Part shown: positions 7,531-15,828 of the stretch, in pieces
Numbering within the stretch: the stretch's first letter is position 1
Layout of the letters: every line of letters starts with the position of its first letter
From: B8-G4 sp033720735
GTDB taxonomy: Bacteria; Bacteroidota; Bacteroidia; Chitinophagales; Saprospiraceae
NCBI GenBank assembly: GCA_033720735.1
Contig: JAWWBX010000032.1
Coordinates: 1-22,957 of the forward strand
DNA: 22,957 bases
Reading direction: 5' to 3'
Made by a program: the position numbers and the translations under genes
The notes under the pieces: generated by a model
What the model was told of the DNA's origin: nothing
Seen by the model: the letters and a program-made list of their open reading frames with translations, nothing else
The model's database searches: none

Positions 7531-10500
7531 ATGCAAAGATCTTTGCTCTTGTTGCTTTGCGCAGCCATTCTGCTCGCATTGCCCGCCCAAGCCCAGAAAA
7601 CCAGGAAGAAGGCTGAACAAACCGAACAATCAGAGGAGAAAGAGAAATCCCTTTTCGAATCCACAGCTTTTAATGGACTGAAGTTCCGCGAACTCGGACC
7701 AGCGCTGACCTCCGGGCGTATCTCGGACTTCGCGATGCATCCCGACAATGAAAAGGTCTACTATGTAGCGGTCTCATCCGGAGGAGTGTGGAAGACGACC
7801 AACGCAGGTACGACCTTCACGCCGATTTTCGATAGCCAGGGGAGCTACTCCATTGGTTGTGTGACCGTCGACCCCAACAATCCGAGTATCGTCTGGGTCG
7901 GGACCGGCGAAAACAACAACCAGCGCAGTGTCGCCTACGGTGACGGGTTGTACAAATCAGAAGATGGAGGCGCCTCGTGGAAGAACGTTGGACTGAAGGA
8001 ATCTGAGCATATCGGTAATATCATCGTACACCCGCACAACTCGGATATCGTGTACGTCGCGGCCATCGGGCCACTCTGGAGCGCCGGTGGCGATCGCGGT
8101 GTCTACAAAACCATCGATGGCGGTGAGACCTGGGAAGCTGTGCTGACGATTGACGAGCACACAGGCGTCAACGAAGTGCATATGGACCCGCGCAACCCTG
8201 ATGTGCTGTACGCGGCAGCGTTTCAGCGGGCACGCCATGTTTATACCTACCTGGGCGGTGGACCGGGCTCGGGGATCTACAAGTCCACAGATGGTGGCGC
8301 TTCATGGAACAAAGCGATGAAAGGATTGCCTGGCGTGGATCTCGGTCGGATTGGCATGGCCATCTCGCCTGCCAATCCGGAGGTGATCTATGCGATTGTC
8401 GAGGCAGCTCAGGGCAAGAGCGGCTTTTACCGGTCGACCAACCGTGGTGCTTCATGGGAGAAGCGCGGTGGGTTTGTCACCAGTGGCAACTACTACCAGG
8501 AGATCATTGCTGACCCTGTCGATCCTGACAAGGTCTACGCAATGGACACCTGGATGAAAGTGAGTGACGACGGAGGTAAATCATTCCGCAACGTCGGGGA
8601 GGACACCAAGCATGTGGACAATCACTGCATGTGGATCGACCCGGAAGACACCGACCACTGGCTGGTGGGATGCGATGGCGGAATTTACGAGACCTGGGAT
8701 GCGGCGCAGACGTGGCATTTCAAGCCCAACTTACCGATCATCCAGTTCTATAAGGTGGCTGTCGACAATTCCGAACCATTTTACTACATCTACGGGGGAA
8801 CCCAGGACAACTTCAGCATGGGCGGACCGTCGCGCATGGTCAGTGCCAATGGAATTGCCAACGAAGACTGGTTCATCACCCATGGTGGTGACGGCTTCGA
8901 GTCGCAGGTCGATCCGGAAAATCCCAACATTGTGTATGTCCAGTCCCAATATGGTGTCCTGGCGCGATACGATAAGCAGAGCGGTGAAGAAGTCGGCATC
9001 CAGCCGCAGGCGCGCAAAGGTGAGGATGCCTATGTCTGGAACTGGGATGCTCCACTTTCGATCAGTGCGCATGCAGCCGGCCGGGTCTATTTTGCCGCTA
9101 ACAAACTCTTCCGGTCCGACAATTACGGGAACGACTGGCAGGTCATTTCGGACGACCTGACCGCACAGATCAACCGCAATGAACTGGAGATCATGGGGCG
9201 CGTCTGGAGCATCGATGCTGTCGCCAAAAACCGGTCGACTTCACCGTATGGTGCCATTGTGGCGTTTAGCGAATCACCAATCGACGAGGACCTGCTCTTT
9301 GTCGGGACGGACGACGGATTGATCCAGCGCACAGTCAACGGCGGAGCTGAGTGGACACGCATCGAGGGCATCGAGGGGGTTCCTCCCAACACCTATGTCA
9401 ATGCAGTGTGGGCGTCACAGCACGATCCACAGGTGGTCTACGCATGTTTCAACAATCATAAACGCGGTGATTTCAAACCGTATGTCTACAAGAGCACGGA
9501 TCAGGGCAATACCTGGACCAACATTTCCGCCAATCTGCCTGAGCGGGGATCCACCTATGCGATCGGAGAAGATCACGTCGACCCAAATCTGCTGTTTGTC
9601 GGGACTGAATTTGGGGTGTTCTTCACGAATGACGGTGGGAGCAACTGGAAGCAATTGAAAGCTGGCGTGCCGACCATCGCCGTGCGGGACCTGGCGATCC
9701 AGACACGTGAGAATGACCTGGTGCTCGGCACCTTTGGACGCGGCTTTTTCGTTCTGGACGACTATTCGTCGCTGCGCGCATCCAAAGAGGCAGACCTTGC
9801 CGCCGCAGCACATCTGTTTCCAGTGCGTGATGCGCTGCAGTTTGAGCGGGCTTATCCGTTAGGTCTGCCCGGCAAGTCCTTCCAGGGTGACAGCTATTGG
9901 CAGGGAGACAATCTTGGCGCAGAAGCCTTGTTTACGTATTATATCAAGGACGAGATCAAGAGTCTGACAGAACAGCGCCGCGAGGCAGAAAAGGAATTGG
10001 CCAAAGAAGGCAAGGATGTGCACTATCCAACCTATGACGCATTGAAAGCTGAGCGGGACGAGGAAGATCCGGCCTTGTACTTCACGGTACGCGACGACGC
10101 GGGCAACATCGTACGCAAACTGGAAACGCGGCACGGTACTGGTGTGCAGCGGATCAAATGGGATCTGCGCACGGCACCGAAAGACCCGATCTCCTTGTCA
10201 TCATCGTCGTTCTACAATCCGTTTTCTGGCCGTGACGAGGGGACGCTGGTCGCACCCGGTACCTACTCGGTTACGATGTCCCTGTGGCGTGACGGTGCCA
10301 TGCAAGACCTGGCAGGCCCCGTCTCATTTGAAGTGATCCCGCTCAACAACACGACCATGCCAGCCCGCGACCGGGAGGCTTTGGCAGCGTTCAAGGCCAA
10401 GGTGACCGAGTTGTCACGGGCAGTACAGGGTACCCAGCGGGCGATGGGCCAGGTCGATAATGAATTGCGACATATTCGCAAGGCGATCGATCGGGTAGAG

Positions 10501-10845
10501 GTGCCGACAGAGGCATTGATGGCCGAGGTGTTGGCAATCGAAGAAACGTTGCAGGAACTGCGCAGGGCACTCAACGGCGACCCGATCGCAAACGAACTGG
10601 ACATCCGAACCCCGCCATCCGTGAACAACCGGATCGGATTTATCAATTTTGAACAGAAGTACAGCACGTCTGAACCGACGGGCACACACCGGATGAGCCT
10701 GGAGATTGCCAGGGAGGAATTTACACCGATCCTCAACGGGTTGCGCACACTTGTCGAGAGCGATCTCGCTGCCTTGCGCGACGAACTCCAACGGATCGGT
10801 GCTCCGTATACTCCGGGTGTGCTGCCGGATCTAACACAATTCTAA
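7531..10845 (+). CDS. Secreted Asp-box (BNR) beta-propeller protein, sortilin/VPS10-like, with C-terminal coiled coil
   Basis: The 1104-aa product has a signal peptide (about 1-22, ending PAQAQ) and a charged Lys/Glu/Gln linker to about residue 45. The next 700 residues carry about eleven Asp-box repeats of the form (K/R)S-x-D/N-x-G-x-x-W, including KSEDGGASW, KTIDGGETW, KSTDGGASW, RSDNYGNDW, KSTDQGNTW and the degenerate ETWDAAQTW. This is the pattern of tandem or ten-bladed propellers annotated as 'glycosyl hydrolase, BNR repeat' or 'VPS10 domain' in Bacteroidota. LGTFGRGFFVLDDYSSLR closes the propeller. The C-terminal 350 residues contain a beta-sandwich-like part and a coiled coil (NELRHIRKAIDRVE, LAIEETLQELRRAL). 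No sialidase catalytic residues could be assigned, so enzyme activity is doubtful and a binding role is equally likely. A secreted S9 peptidase follows after 22 bp. Confidence 0.9.
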   Translation: MQRSLLLLLCAAILLALPAQAQKTRKKAEQTEQSEEKEKSLFESTAFNGLKFRELGPALTSGRISDFAMHPDNEKVYYVAVSSGGVWKTTNAGTTFTPIFDSQGSYSIGCVTVDPNNPSIVWVGTGENNNQRSVAYGDGLYKSEDGGASWKNVGLKESEHIGNIIVHPHNSDIVYVAAIGPLWSAGGDRGVYKTIDGGETWEAVLTIDEHTGVNEVHMDPRNPDVLYAAAFQRARHVYTYLGGGPGSGIYKSTDGGASWNKAMKGLPGVDLGRIGMAISPANPEVIYAIVEAAQGKSGFYRSTNRGASWEKRGGFVTSGNYYQEIIADPVDPDKVYAMDTWMKVSDDGGKSFRNVGEDTKHVDNHCMWIDPEDTDHWLVGCDGGIYETWDAAQTWHFKPNLPIIQFYKVAVDNSEPFYYIYGGTQDNFSMGGPSRMVSANGIANEDWFITHGGDGFESQVDPENPNIVYVQSQYGVLARYDKQSGEEVGIQPQARKGEDAYVWNWDAPLSISAHAAGRVYFAANKLFRSDNYGNDWQVISDDLTAQINRNELEIMGRVWSIDAVAKNRSTSPYGAIVAFSESPIDEDLLFVGTDDGLIQRTVNGGAEWTRIEGIEGVPPNTYVNAVWASQHDPQVVYACFNNHKRGDFKPYVYKSTDQGNTWTNISANLPERGSTYAIGEDHVDPNLLFVGTEFGVFFTNDGGSNWKQLKAGVPTIAVRDLAIQTRENDLVLGTFGRGFFVLDDYSSLRASKEADLAAAAHLFPVRDALQFERAYPLGLPGKSFQGDSYWQGDNLGAEALFTYYIKDEIKSLTEQRREAEKELAKEGKDVHYPTYDALKAERDEEDPALYFTVRDDAGNIVRKLETRHGTGVQRIKWDLRTAPKDPISLSSSSFYNPFSGRDEGTLVAPGTYSVTMSLWRDGAMQDLAGPVSFEVIPLNNTTMPARDREALAAFKAKVTELSRAVQGTQRAMGQVDNELRHIRKAIDRVEVPTEALMAEVLAIEETLQELRRALNGDPIANELDIRTPPSVNNRIGFINFEQKYSTSEPTGTHRMSLEIAREEFTPILNGLRTLVESDLAALRDELQRIGAPYTPGVLPDLTQF

Positions 10846-10867
10846 CTGCTTGAAAACTCATAGCATC

Positions 10868-13327
10868 ATGCAACATTTTTTGCGCTCATTGATTCTGATT
10901 TTGGTCATAGCCGCCGGCACCACCTATGTCGTGGGGCAGGCATCTGGTTATCAGACGCCTCCCAAGGCCATCGCGGATATCGCACTGGCCCCACCGACCC
11001 CTGGCGTGAATCTTTCACCCGATGCCACATACTTGTTGCTCCTCGAACGGACGGGGCATCCGGGGATCGATGAACTGGCACAACCCGAACTGCGGATCGC
11101 CGGATTGCGCATCAATCCGCGTACGCATGGTCCCAGTCGCACGCGCCCGTATATTGATATCAAATTACAAGCAGTGAAGGCTGGCAAGCCCGTGTCTTTT
11201 CAGGGGCTGCCGGAGAAAGCCAGGATCAGCAACGTGCAATGGTCACCGGATAGCAGGCACATCGCACTCACCCTGGACGAGGGCGACGGATTATCGTTAT
11301 GGATCGGCAATGTGGGTACGATGCGGGTCGAGCGCCTCACCAAAGCCAGGCTCAATGACGCCCTCCGGGGCGCGCCATACAGTTGGGCCGATGGCGGCAA
11401 GGCTATCTACTACAAGATGCGTCCGGATGACCTGACTGCGCCACCGGAAAAACCGGAGGTACCCGCAGGTCCGATCGTTCAGGAGAATTTGGGTAGCACG
11501 GCGCCTGTACGTACTTATCAGGATCTGTTGCAAAACCCGCACGATGAAGATGTATTTGCCTACTATGCGACGACACAACTGATGCGCTACGACCTCGCCA
11601 CACGCACCCATCGCAAAATTGGTAAAGAGGGGCTTCTGGCGGGGTTCAGTCAATCACCGGATGGACGTTACCTGCTCACGACGTGGATTGAGCGACCGTT
11701 CTCATACCTGGTCCCGTATAGCAGGTTTCCGCAGCGCTATGTAGTGCTCGACCGTGATGGAGGAATGGTCAAGACGATCGCCGACATTCCGCTTGCGGAG
11801 GATATCCCCAAGGGATTTGGAGCGGTCCGCACCGGCCCCAGGAATCTGCAATGGCGCGATGATGCGGATGCTAACCTGTTTTGGGTCGAAGCGCTGGATG
11901 GCGGTGACCCGCGTCAGGAAGTAGAGTTTCGCGACCAGGTCTATTCCCTGGCAGCCCCGTTCAACGGGAGTAAGAAGAAGGAGGTGGCGTGCAAGCTGCG
12001 TTACAGCGGTATCACGTTTGGTGACGACCAGCACGCGGTACTGTATGAAAACTGGTGGTCGACGCGCCACACGATCACGAGCATGTTTACCCCCGGAAAT
12101 CCCGCATCAAAGCGCGTGCTTTTTGACCGCTCAACAGAAGACCGCTACAACGCGCCCGGCTCGTTTGAGACAAAATCAACCCCATCGGGTGGCCGTGTCC
12201 TGGATATCAACAAATCTGCCGGGCTGCTCTACCTGACCGGCTCCGGTGCCTCACCCGAAGGCGATCGGCCGTTTGTGCGCTCGATGTCGATTGCAACAGG
12301 TGAGTTGAACGAGCTCTGGCGTAGTGAAGCACCTTACTATGAATACCCGGTGGCGTTTGTCGGGGAAGACAAGCGGCAAATACTCACCCGGCGTGAAAGC
12401 CAGGAGGAACAGCCCAACTACTACCTGCGCGACCTGCAGACCGGTCAGCTTACGCAAATCACGCACTTCGAGCATCCGTATCCCAGCCTGAGAGGGATCA
12501 CCAAGCAGGAGCTGCGTTTCAAACGTGCCGACGGGGTCGATATGTCAGGGGACCTGTATTTACCGGAAGGATATGATGTCAAGAAAGACGGGCCACTGCC
12601 CGCGCTCATGTGGGCTTATCCGCGCGAGTACAAGAGTGCGGCCATGGCCGGGCAGGTGTCAGGCTCTCCGTATTCGTTCATCCGTGTAAACTACGGTTCA
12701 CCGATCTTCTGGGTCGTGCGTGGCTATGCCGTTTTGGCCAACGCCAGTATGCCGGTGGTAGGAGAGGGCGACAAGGAACCCAATGACAGTTTCCGGCAAC
12801 AGCTGGTGATGAACGCGGAAGCCGCGATCAACACGCTCGTGGATATGGGCGTGGCAGACCGCGACAGGGTTGCCATCGGTGGCCATTCGTATGGTGCCTT
12901 CATGACGGCCAATCTGCTGGCACACTCAGATCTGTTTGCCGCCGGTATCGCCCGCAGCGGAGCATACAACCGGACCCTGACACCGTTCGGATTCCAGCGC
13001 GAGGAGCGGACGTACTGGGAGGCGCCGGAGGTGTACTATACCATGAGCCCGTTTATGCATGCCGACAAGGTCAACGAGCCGATCCTGCTGATTCATGGGG
13101 AGGCGGACAACAACTCGGGGACGTTTCCCGTGCAGAGCAAGCGGTTTTACAGTGCATTGAAAGGCATGGGCGCCACGGCCCGGCTTGTCATGCTGCCCTA
13201 TGAAAGCCATGGGTATCGTGCCGAGGAATCCATTCTGCACATGCTGTGGGAACAGGACCAGTGGCTGGAGAAATACGTCAAGAACAAAGGTAAATCAGGC
13301 GCCGCCACCGGGACCAGCAAGAGCTGA
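10868..13327 (+). CDS. Secreted S9 family serine peptidase, glutamyl endopeptidase (plant cGEP)-like
   Basis: I chose ATG 10868 (819 aa) because it is followed directly by a good signal peptide (QHFLRSLILILVIAAG, cleavage near VVGQ). The longer frame would need TTG at 10850. The N-terminal 500 residues form a seven-bladed-type propeller (VQWSPDSRHIALTLDEGD). The C-terminal alpha/beta hydrolase domain has the triad Ser674 in GGHSYGAFMTANLLAHSD, Asp747 in IHGEADNNSG and His781 in ESHGY. AGQVSGSPYSF and RTLTPFGFQREERT match the chloroplast glutamyl endopeptidase subgroup (S9D) rather than DPP-IV or acylaminoacyl peptidase. It would cleave peptides, probably after acidic residues, in the periplasm or outside. 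The tight spacing to the Asp-box gene (22 bp) and the dehydrogenase (4 bp) makes one operon likely. Confidence 0.93.
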   Translation: MQHFLRSLILILVIAAGTTYVVGQASGYQTPPKAIADIALAPPTPGVNLSPDATYLLLLERTGHPGIDELAQPELRIAGLRINPRTHGPSRTRPYIDIKLQAVKAGKPVSFQGLPEKARISNVQWSPDSRHIALTLDEGDGLSLWIGNVGTMRVERLTKARLNDALRGAPYSWADGGKAIYYKMRPDDLTAPPEKPEVPAGPIVQENLGSTAPVRTYQDLLQNPHDEDVFAYYATTQLMRYDLATRTHRKIGKEGLLAGFSQSPDGRYLLTTWIERPFSYLVPYSRFPQRYVVLDRDGGMVKTIADIPLAEDIPKGFGAVRTGPRNLQWRDDADANLFWVEALDGGDPRQEVEFRDQVYSLAAPFNGSKKKEVACKLRYSGITFGDDQHAVLYENWWSTRHTITSMFTPGNPASKRVLFDRSTEDRYNAPGSFETKSTPSGGRVLDINKSAGLLYLTGSGASPEGDRPFVRSMSIATGELNELWRSEAPYYEYPVAFVGEDKRQILTRRESQEEQPNYYLRDLQTGQLTQITHFEHPYPSLRGITKQELRFKRADGVDMSGDLYLPEGYDVKKDGPLPALMWAYPREYKSAAMAGQVSGSPYSFIRVNYGSPIFWVVRGYAVLANASMPVVGEGDKEPNDSFRQQLVMNAEAAINTLVDMGVADRDRVAIGGHSYGAFMTANLLAHSDLFAAGIARSGAYNRTLTPFGFQREERTYWEAPEVYYTMSPFMHADKVNEPILLIHGEADNNSGTFPVQSKRFYSALKGMGATARLVMLPYESHGYRAEESILHMLWEQDQWLEKYVKNKGKSGAATGTSKS

Positions 13328-13331
13328 TGGC

Positions 13332-14012
13332 ATGCCTCCGGTAGCACTGATCACCGGTGCAAATCGCGGCATCGGACGCGAGGTGGCAATGCAGCTTTTC
13401 CGGCGAGGGTTTGATGTATTTGCCGGAGCAAGGGAACCAGAGCGAGTACAACCGACGGGTTATGAGCATGACGAACGGTGGGCATGGTGTCGCCTTGATG
13501 TGACATCCCGGGAGCAGATCACGTCTGTTGCGGACCTCATCGCAGGGCAACACGACCATCTCGATGTCCTGATCAATAATGCCGCTGTGATGGACAAGGA
13601 GCCACTTGTCAACGGTGATATCGAGGTGGTGAGGGCGACCATGGAAGTCAACTTCTACGGGCCGATGCGACTGTGCAACGCCATGATCCCGATGCTACGG
13701 AATAGTCGGGACGGCCGGATCATCAATGTATCCAGCGAGATGGGCCGATTGCAGCACCTTACCGGGGGGTATGCCGGCTACCGGCTGTCCAAGGCAGGCT
13801 TGAATGCACAGACAATTCTGTTGTCACACGAACTGGCCGGAACATCGGTCAAGGTCAACGCTGTCTGTCCGGGGTGGGTGCGGACGGATATGGGAGGCCC
13901 GCGAGCTCCCGGTAGTACTGAAGAGGGTGCTGATACGATCGTGTGGCTGGCCACGACCGACCACTGCCCAAACGGGGCGTTTGTCAGCAACCGAAGGATA
14001 ATTGACTGGTGA
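13332..14012 (+). CDS. Short-chain dehydrogenase/reductase, carbonyl-reductase-like
   Basis: Starting at ATG 13332, 4 bp after the peptidase stop, the product has 226 aa and opens at once with the Rossmann strand and TGANRGIG (residues 8-15), the NAD(P)-binding site. NNAA is at 82-85, the active-site Ser at 134 or 135 (NVSSEMG), and YRLSK at 150-154 gives Tyr150 and Lys154. PGWVRTDMGG (180-189) is a hallmark of carbonyl-reductase-like SDRs that use NADPH. The frame stays open upstream to 13185, but that part overlaps the peptidase gene and reads as its shadow. The physiological substrate is unknown. The position suggests co-transcription with two secreted proteins, though a cytoplasmic reductase has no obvious link to them. 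Confidence 0.93.
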   Translation: MPPVALITGANRGIGREVAMQLFRRGFDVFAGAREPERVQPTGYEHDERWAWCRLDVTSREQITSVADLIAGQHDHLDVLINNAAVMDKEPLVNGDIEVVRATMEVNFYGPMRLCNAMIPMLRNSRDGRIINVSSEMGRLQHLTGGYAGYRLSKAGLNAQTILLSHELAGTSVKVNAVCPGWVRTDMGGPRAPGSTEEGADTIVWLATTDHCPNGAFVSNRRIIDW

Positions 14013-14094
14013 ATGGCATGGATTCAACCGTTTTTCAACCGGGTTTACAACTCAATTCATCCTTGTTTGCCCACATTTCCGGGTGGGGAACGGC

Positions 14095-14102
14095 TAGTTT
14101 TG
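14095..14102 (+). promoter_or_regulatory. Exact Bacteroidota -7 promoter element (TAGTTTTG)
   Basis: TAGTTTTG matches TAnnTTTG exactly and is identical to the element used by the LEA-like gene at 5735-5728. It lies 25 bp before the ATG at 14128, giving a leader of about 20 nt. The -33 part is weak: TTTG at 14066-14069 is about 25 bp away, longer than usual. The 115-bp gap before 14128 shows no clear terminator for the preceding operon. Confidence 0.55.
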
Positions 14103-14127
14103 ATCTGAATCAAAATCCGTTGATGAA

Positions 14128-14805
14128 ATGAAACAATATCTTCTTCTCGCAGCTTGCCTGACCATGTCGGCGCAGGTGAGTGCGCAAAAAACAACGCTCG
14201 ACACCACCCTGGTACTGGAGTCGCTCACACAAACATGGTCGGTGCCGGTGCAGATCAACGCAGGTGCCCGAGACCTGTCCTTCGGGGTTGAAGGGGAGAT
14301 CTCCACAGGAAGCATCAGTCTCAAGATCTACGACCCCAACGGCAAGAAACAGAGCGGGCTGCAACTGAAGACCTCCGACGGCGCTGTCGAAACCGGTCAG
14401 AGCAAGGCAAAGGCCAGGGCGAAAGGCGGCTCAGGCAGTTCAGTGACTGTGGAAACTGATTCGGACGGCAACACCTCAACCATCAGCATCTCTTCCGGTG
14501 CCGGTGGGACCGTGGTCCAAAGCTCCGGTAAGAACTCAAATGAGAACAAAAACAAGAATCGCAATTCCAGTTCCAGCGACGGTACGACGAATGAAGTTAC
14601 GGTGACGACCGGGGACGGAAGCGCCAAAGTGGGCACTGGCACGACAGATCACGGCAGGTACATGTACACCAGTTCTTACTCGAGCAAAGGTGCCAAGGGC
14701 GTGTTGCACGAAACCATCGATCGCCCGACCGCCGGCAAGTGGCGCGTGGAGATCATCGCTGAAAATGTCTCCGGAGAGGTCAAACTTGTGGTCAACCAAA
14801 AGTAG
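14128..14805 (+). CDS. Secreted protein with a beta-sandwich-like fold split by a Ser/Asn/Gly low-complexity insert
   Basis: The 225-aa product has a signal peptide (about 1-19, MKQYLLLAACLTMSAQVSAQ). Residues 20-85 read as beta strands (LSFGVEGEISTGSISLKIYD). Residues about 93-165 are low complexity, first basic and Gly/Ser-rich (SKAKARAKGGSGSS), then Asn/Lys/Ser-rich (SSGKNSNENKNKNRNSSSS). The last 60 residues return to strands (VLHETIDRPTAGKWRVEIIA, ENVSGEVKLVVNQ). Strand pattern and the phrase PTAGKWRVEI resemble the end of a pre-peptidase C-terminal (PPC) or similar domain, so the low-complexity part looks like a loop inserted in one domain. I recognise no named family. The membrane LuxR regulator follows after 18 bp, probably on the same transcript. 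Confidence 0.8.
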   Translation: MKQYLLLAACLTMSAQVSAQKTTLDTTLVLESLTQTWSVPVQINAGARDLSFGVEGEISTGSISLKIYDPNGKKQSGLQLKTSDGAVETGQSKAKARAKGGSGSSVTVETDSDGNTSTISISSGAGGTVVQSSGKNSNENKNKNRNSSSSDGTTNEVTVTTGDGSAKVGTGTTDHGRYMYTSSYSSKGAKGVLHETIDRPTAGKWRVEIIAENVSGEVKLVVNQK

Positions 14806-14823
14806 TACTGGCAGCATGCCGCT

Positions 14824-15828
14824 ATGAAACAACTGGCAATCTTCATCACCGCTTTACCTCTGCTGCTCAGCGCACAGACAGGTTACCTGGTGGAAGGGCA
14901 ATTACGTCTGTCAGATGACTGGGAACCAGTTGTTTACTTATCTATGCTTGAAGTGCTGGATGATATGACTTCCGTTTCGGGAGACATGATCTTCGATCAG
15001 ACCGGAATTGAGCCGGACGGTCGTTTCAGGTTCCAGGGTGATTTTCTGCCAGAGCACAACCGCCTCTACCGCCTTCACGTTTCGAAGCGGGGAGATCCGC
15101 CGTCAACGATCATCATTGGAGGCCAGGAAGAGAACCACCGGCACTTTGCCATGGCACCTGGCGATACGGTACGCATCAGCCATCCTGATACGCTCAGTGG
15201 ATTTACGGGTCTTGTGATCGCTGGCAACGTCGCAAATCAATGTCTGGGTCAGGTGGAAGACGTCCTTGGAGACCTGCGCCATCAGTCATCCCGGACAGCT
15301 GCTGGCGTACGCCTGCGCTACGATGAGGCTCGGCAGCGACTCGAGGATGTCCTGCAGGCCTGTCCCGACCCCCTTGGTAAACTGTTTGCGGCACACGTCC
15401 TGCTGGACAAGTTTGAAGATGCAGAGTTGGTTCAGTATCTCCAGGTAATGCGCCAGATGCCCATGTTGCAACGATCGCCTTATTTCGATGAGATCGACCG
15501 CAGGATTGAAGCCGCATCGATCCAGTACGATCTGATGTCAAAAAACTTCAAACTCTGGCCGTGGCTTGTCGTACTGGGAGTGGCCGCGATCGGATGGTGG
15601 TTGATTGCGCACCGGCGGCGCGGCAAACCGGAAGCGGTCATGCTCTCTCTGTCGGTACAGGAACGCAAGGTGTTTGAGCTGCTGGCCTCAGGCCGCTCCA
15701 ACAAAGAGATCTCGTCAGAACTCAACATTGGCGTGAGCACAGTCAAATCGCACGTGCACCGCATCTACAGCAAGCTGGGGATCAGCTCGCGGCGTGAGGT
15801 GCGGAAGTTCAGGCAGTATCTGGATTGA
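14824..15828 (+). CDS. Membrane-anchored LuxR/GerE-type transcriptional regulator with extracytoplasmic N-terminal domain
   Basis: The 334-aa product has a signal-like N-terminus (about 1-18). An exported beta-rich region of about 20-120 is reminiscent of DUF4369-type domains (weak call). A helical stretch covers about 140-235, a single membrane helix about 244-263 (LWPWLVVLGVAAIGWWLIAH), a basic stop-transfer RRRGK, and a C-terminal GerE helix-turn-helix at about 276-331 (LSVQERKVFELLASGRSNKE, VSTVKSHVHRIYSKLGISSR). There is no receiver domain. This fits a one-component sensor that binds DNA from the membrane. Its stop codon overlaps the convergent histidine kinase gene by 20 bp. It probably shares a promoter with the secreted protein upstream, which may be its ligand, partner or target. 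Confidence 0.9.
   Translation: MKQLAIFITALPLLLSAQTGYLVEGQLRLSDDWEPVVYLSMLEVLDDMTSVSGDMIFDQTGIEPDGRFRFQGDFLPEHNRLYRLHVSKRGDPPSTIIIGGQEENHRHFAMAPGDTVRISHPDTLSGFTGLVIAGNVANQCLGQVEDVLGDLRHQSSRTAAGVRLRYDEARQRLEDVLQACPDPLGKLFAAHVLLDKFEDAELVQYLQVMRQMPMLQRSPYFDEIDRRIEAASIQYDLMSKNFKLWPWLVVLGVAAIGWWLIAHRRRGKPEAVMLSLSVQERKVFELLASGRSNKEISSELNIGVSTVKSHVHRIYSKLGISSRREVRKFRQYLD
15809..15828. other. 20-bp tail-to-tail overlap of the LuxR regulator and histidine kinase genes
   Basis: The regulator ends with TGA at 15826-15828 on the plus strand and the kinase ends with TGA at 15811-15809 on the minus strand, so the last coding bases of both genes are shared. No terminator is visible here, so transcripts from both sides should run into each other. 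Confidence 0.93.

Noticed and set aside
10850..10867. TTG start giving an 825-aa S9 peptidase
   Set aside because: ATG at 10868 is followed at once by a standard signal peptide; the six extra residues are unnecessary and TTG is rare.
13185..13331. N-terminal extension of the dehydrogenase into the peptidase gene
   Set aside because: The extra residues have no SDR character, while ATG 13332 places the Rossmann motif at the usual distance.
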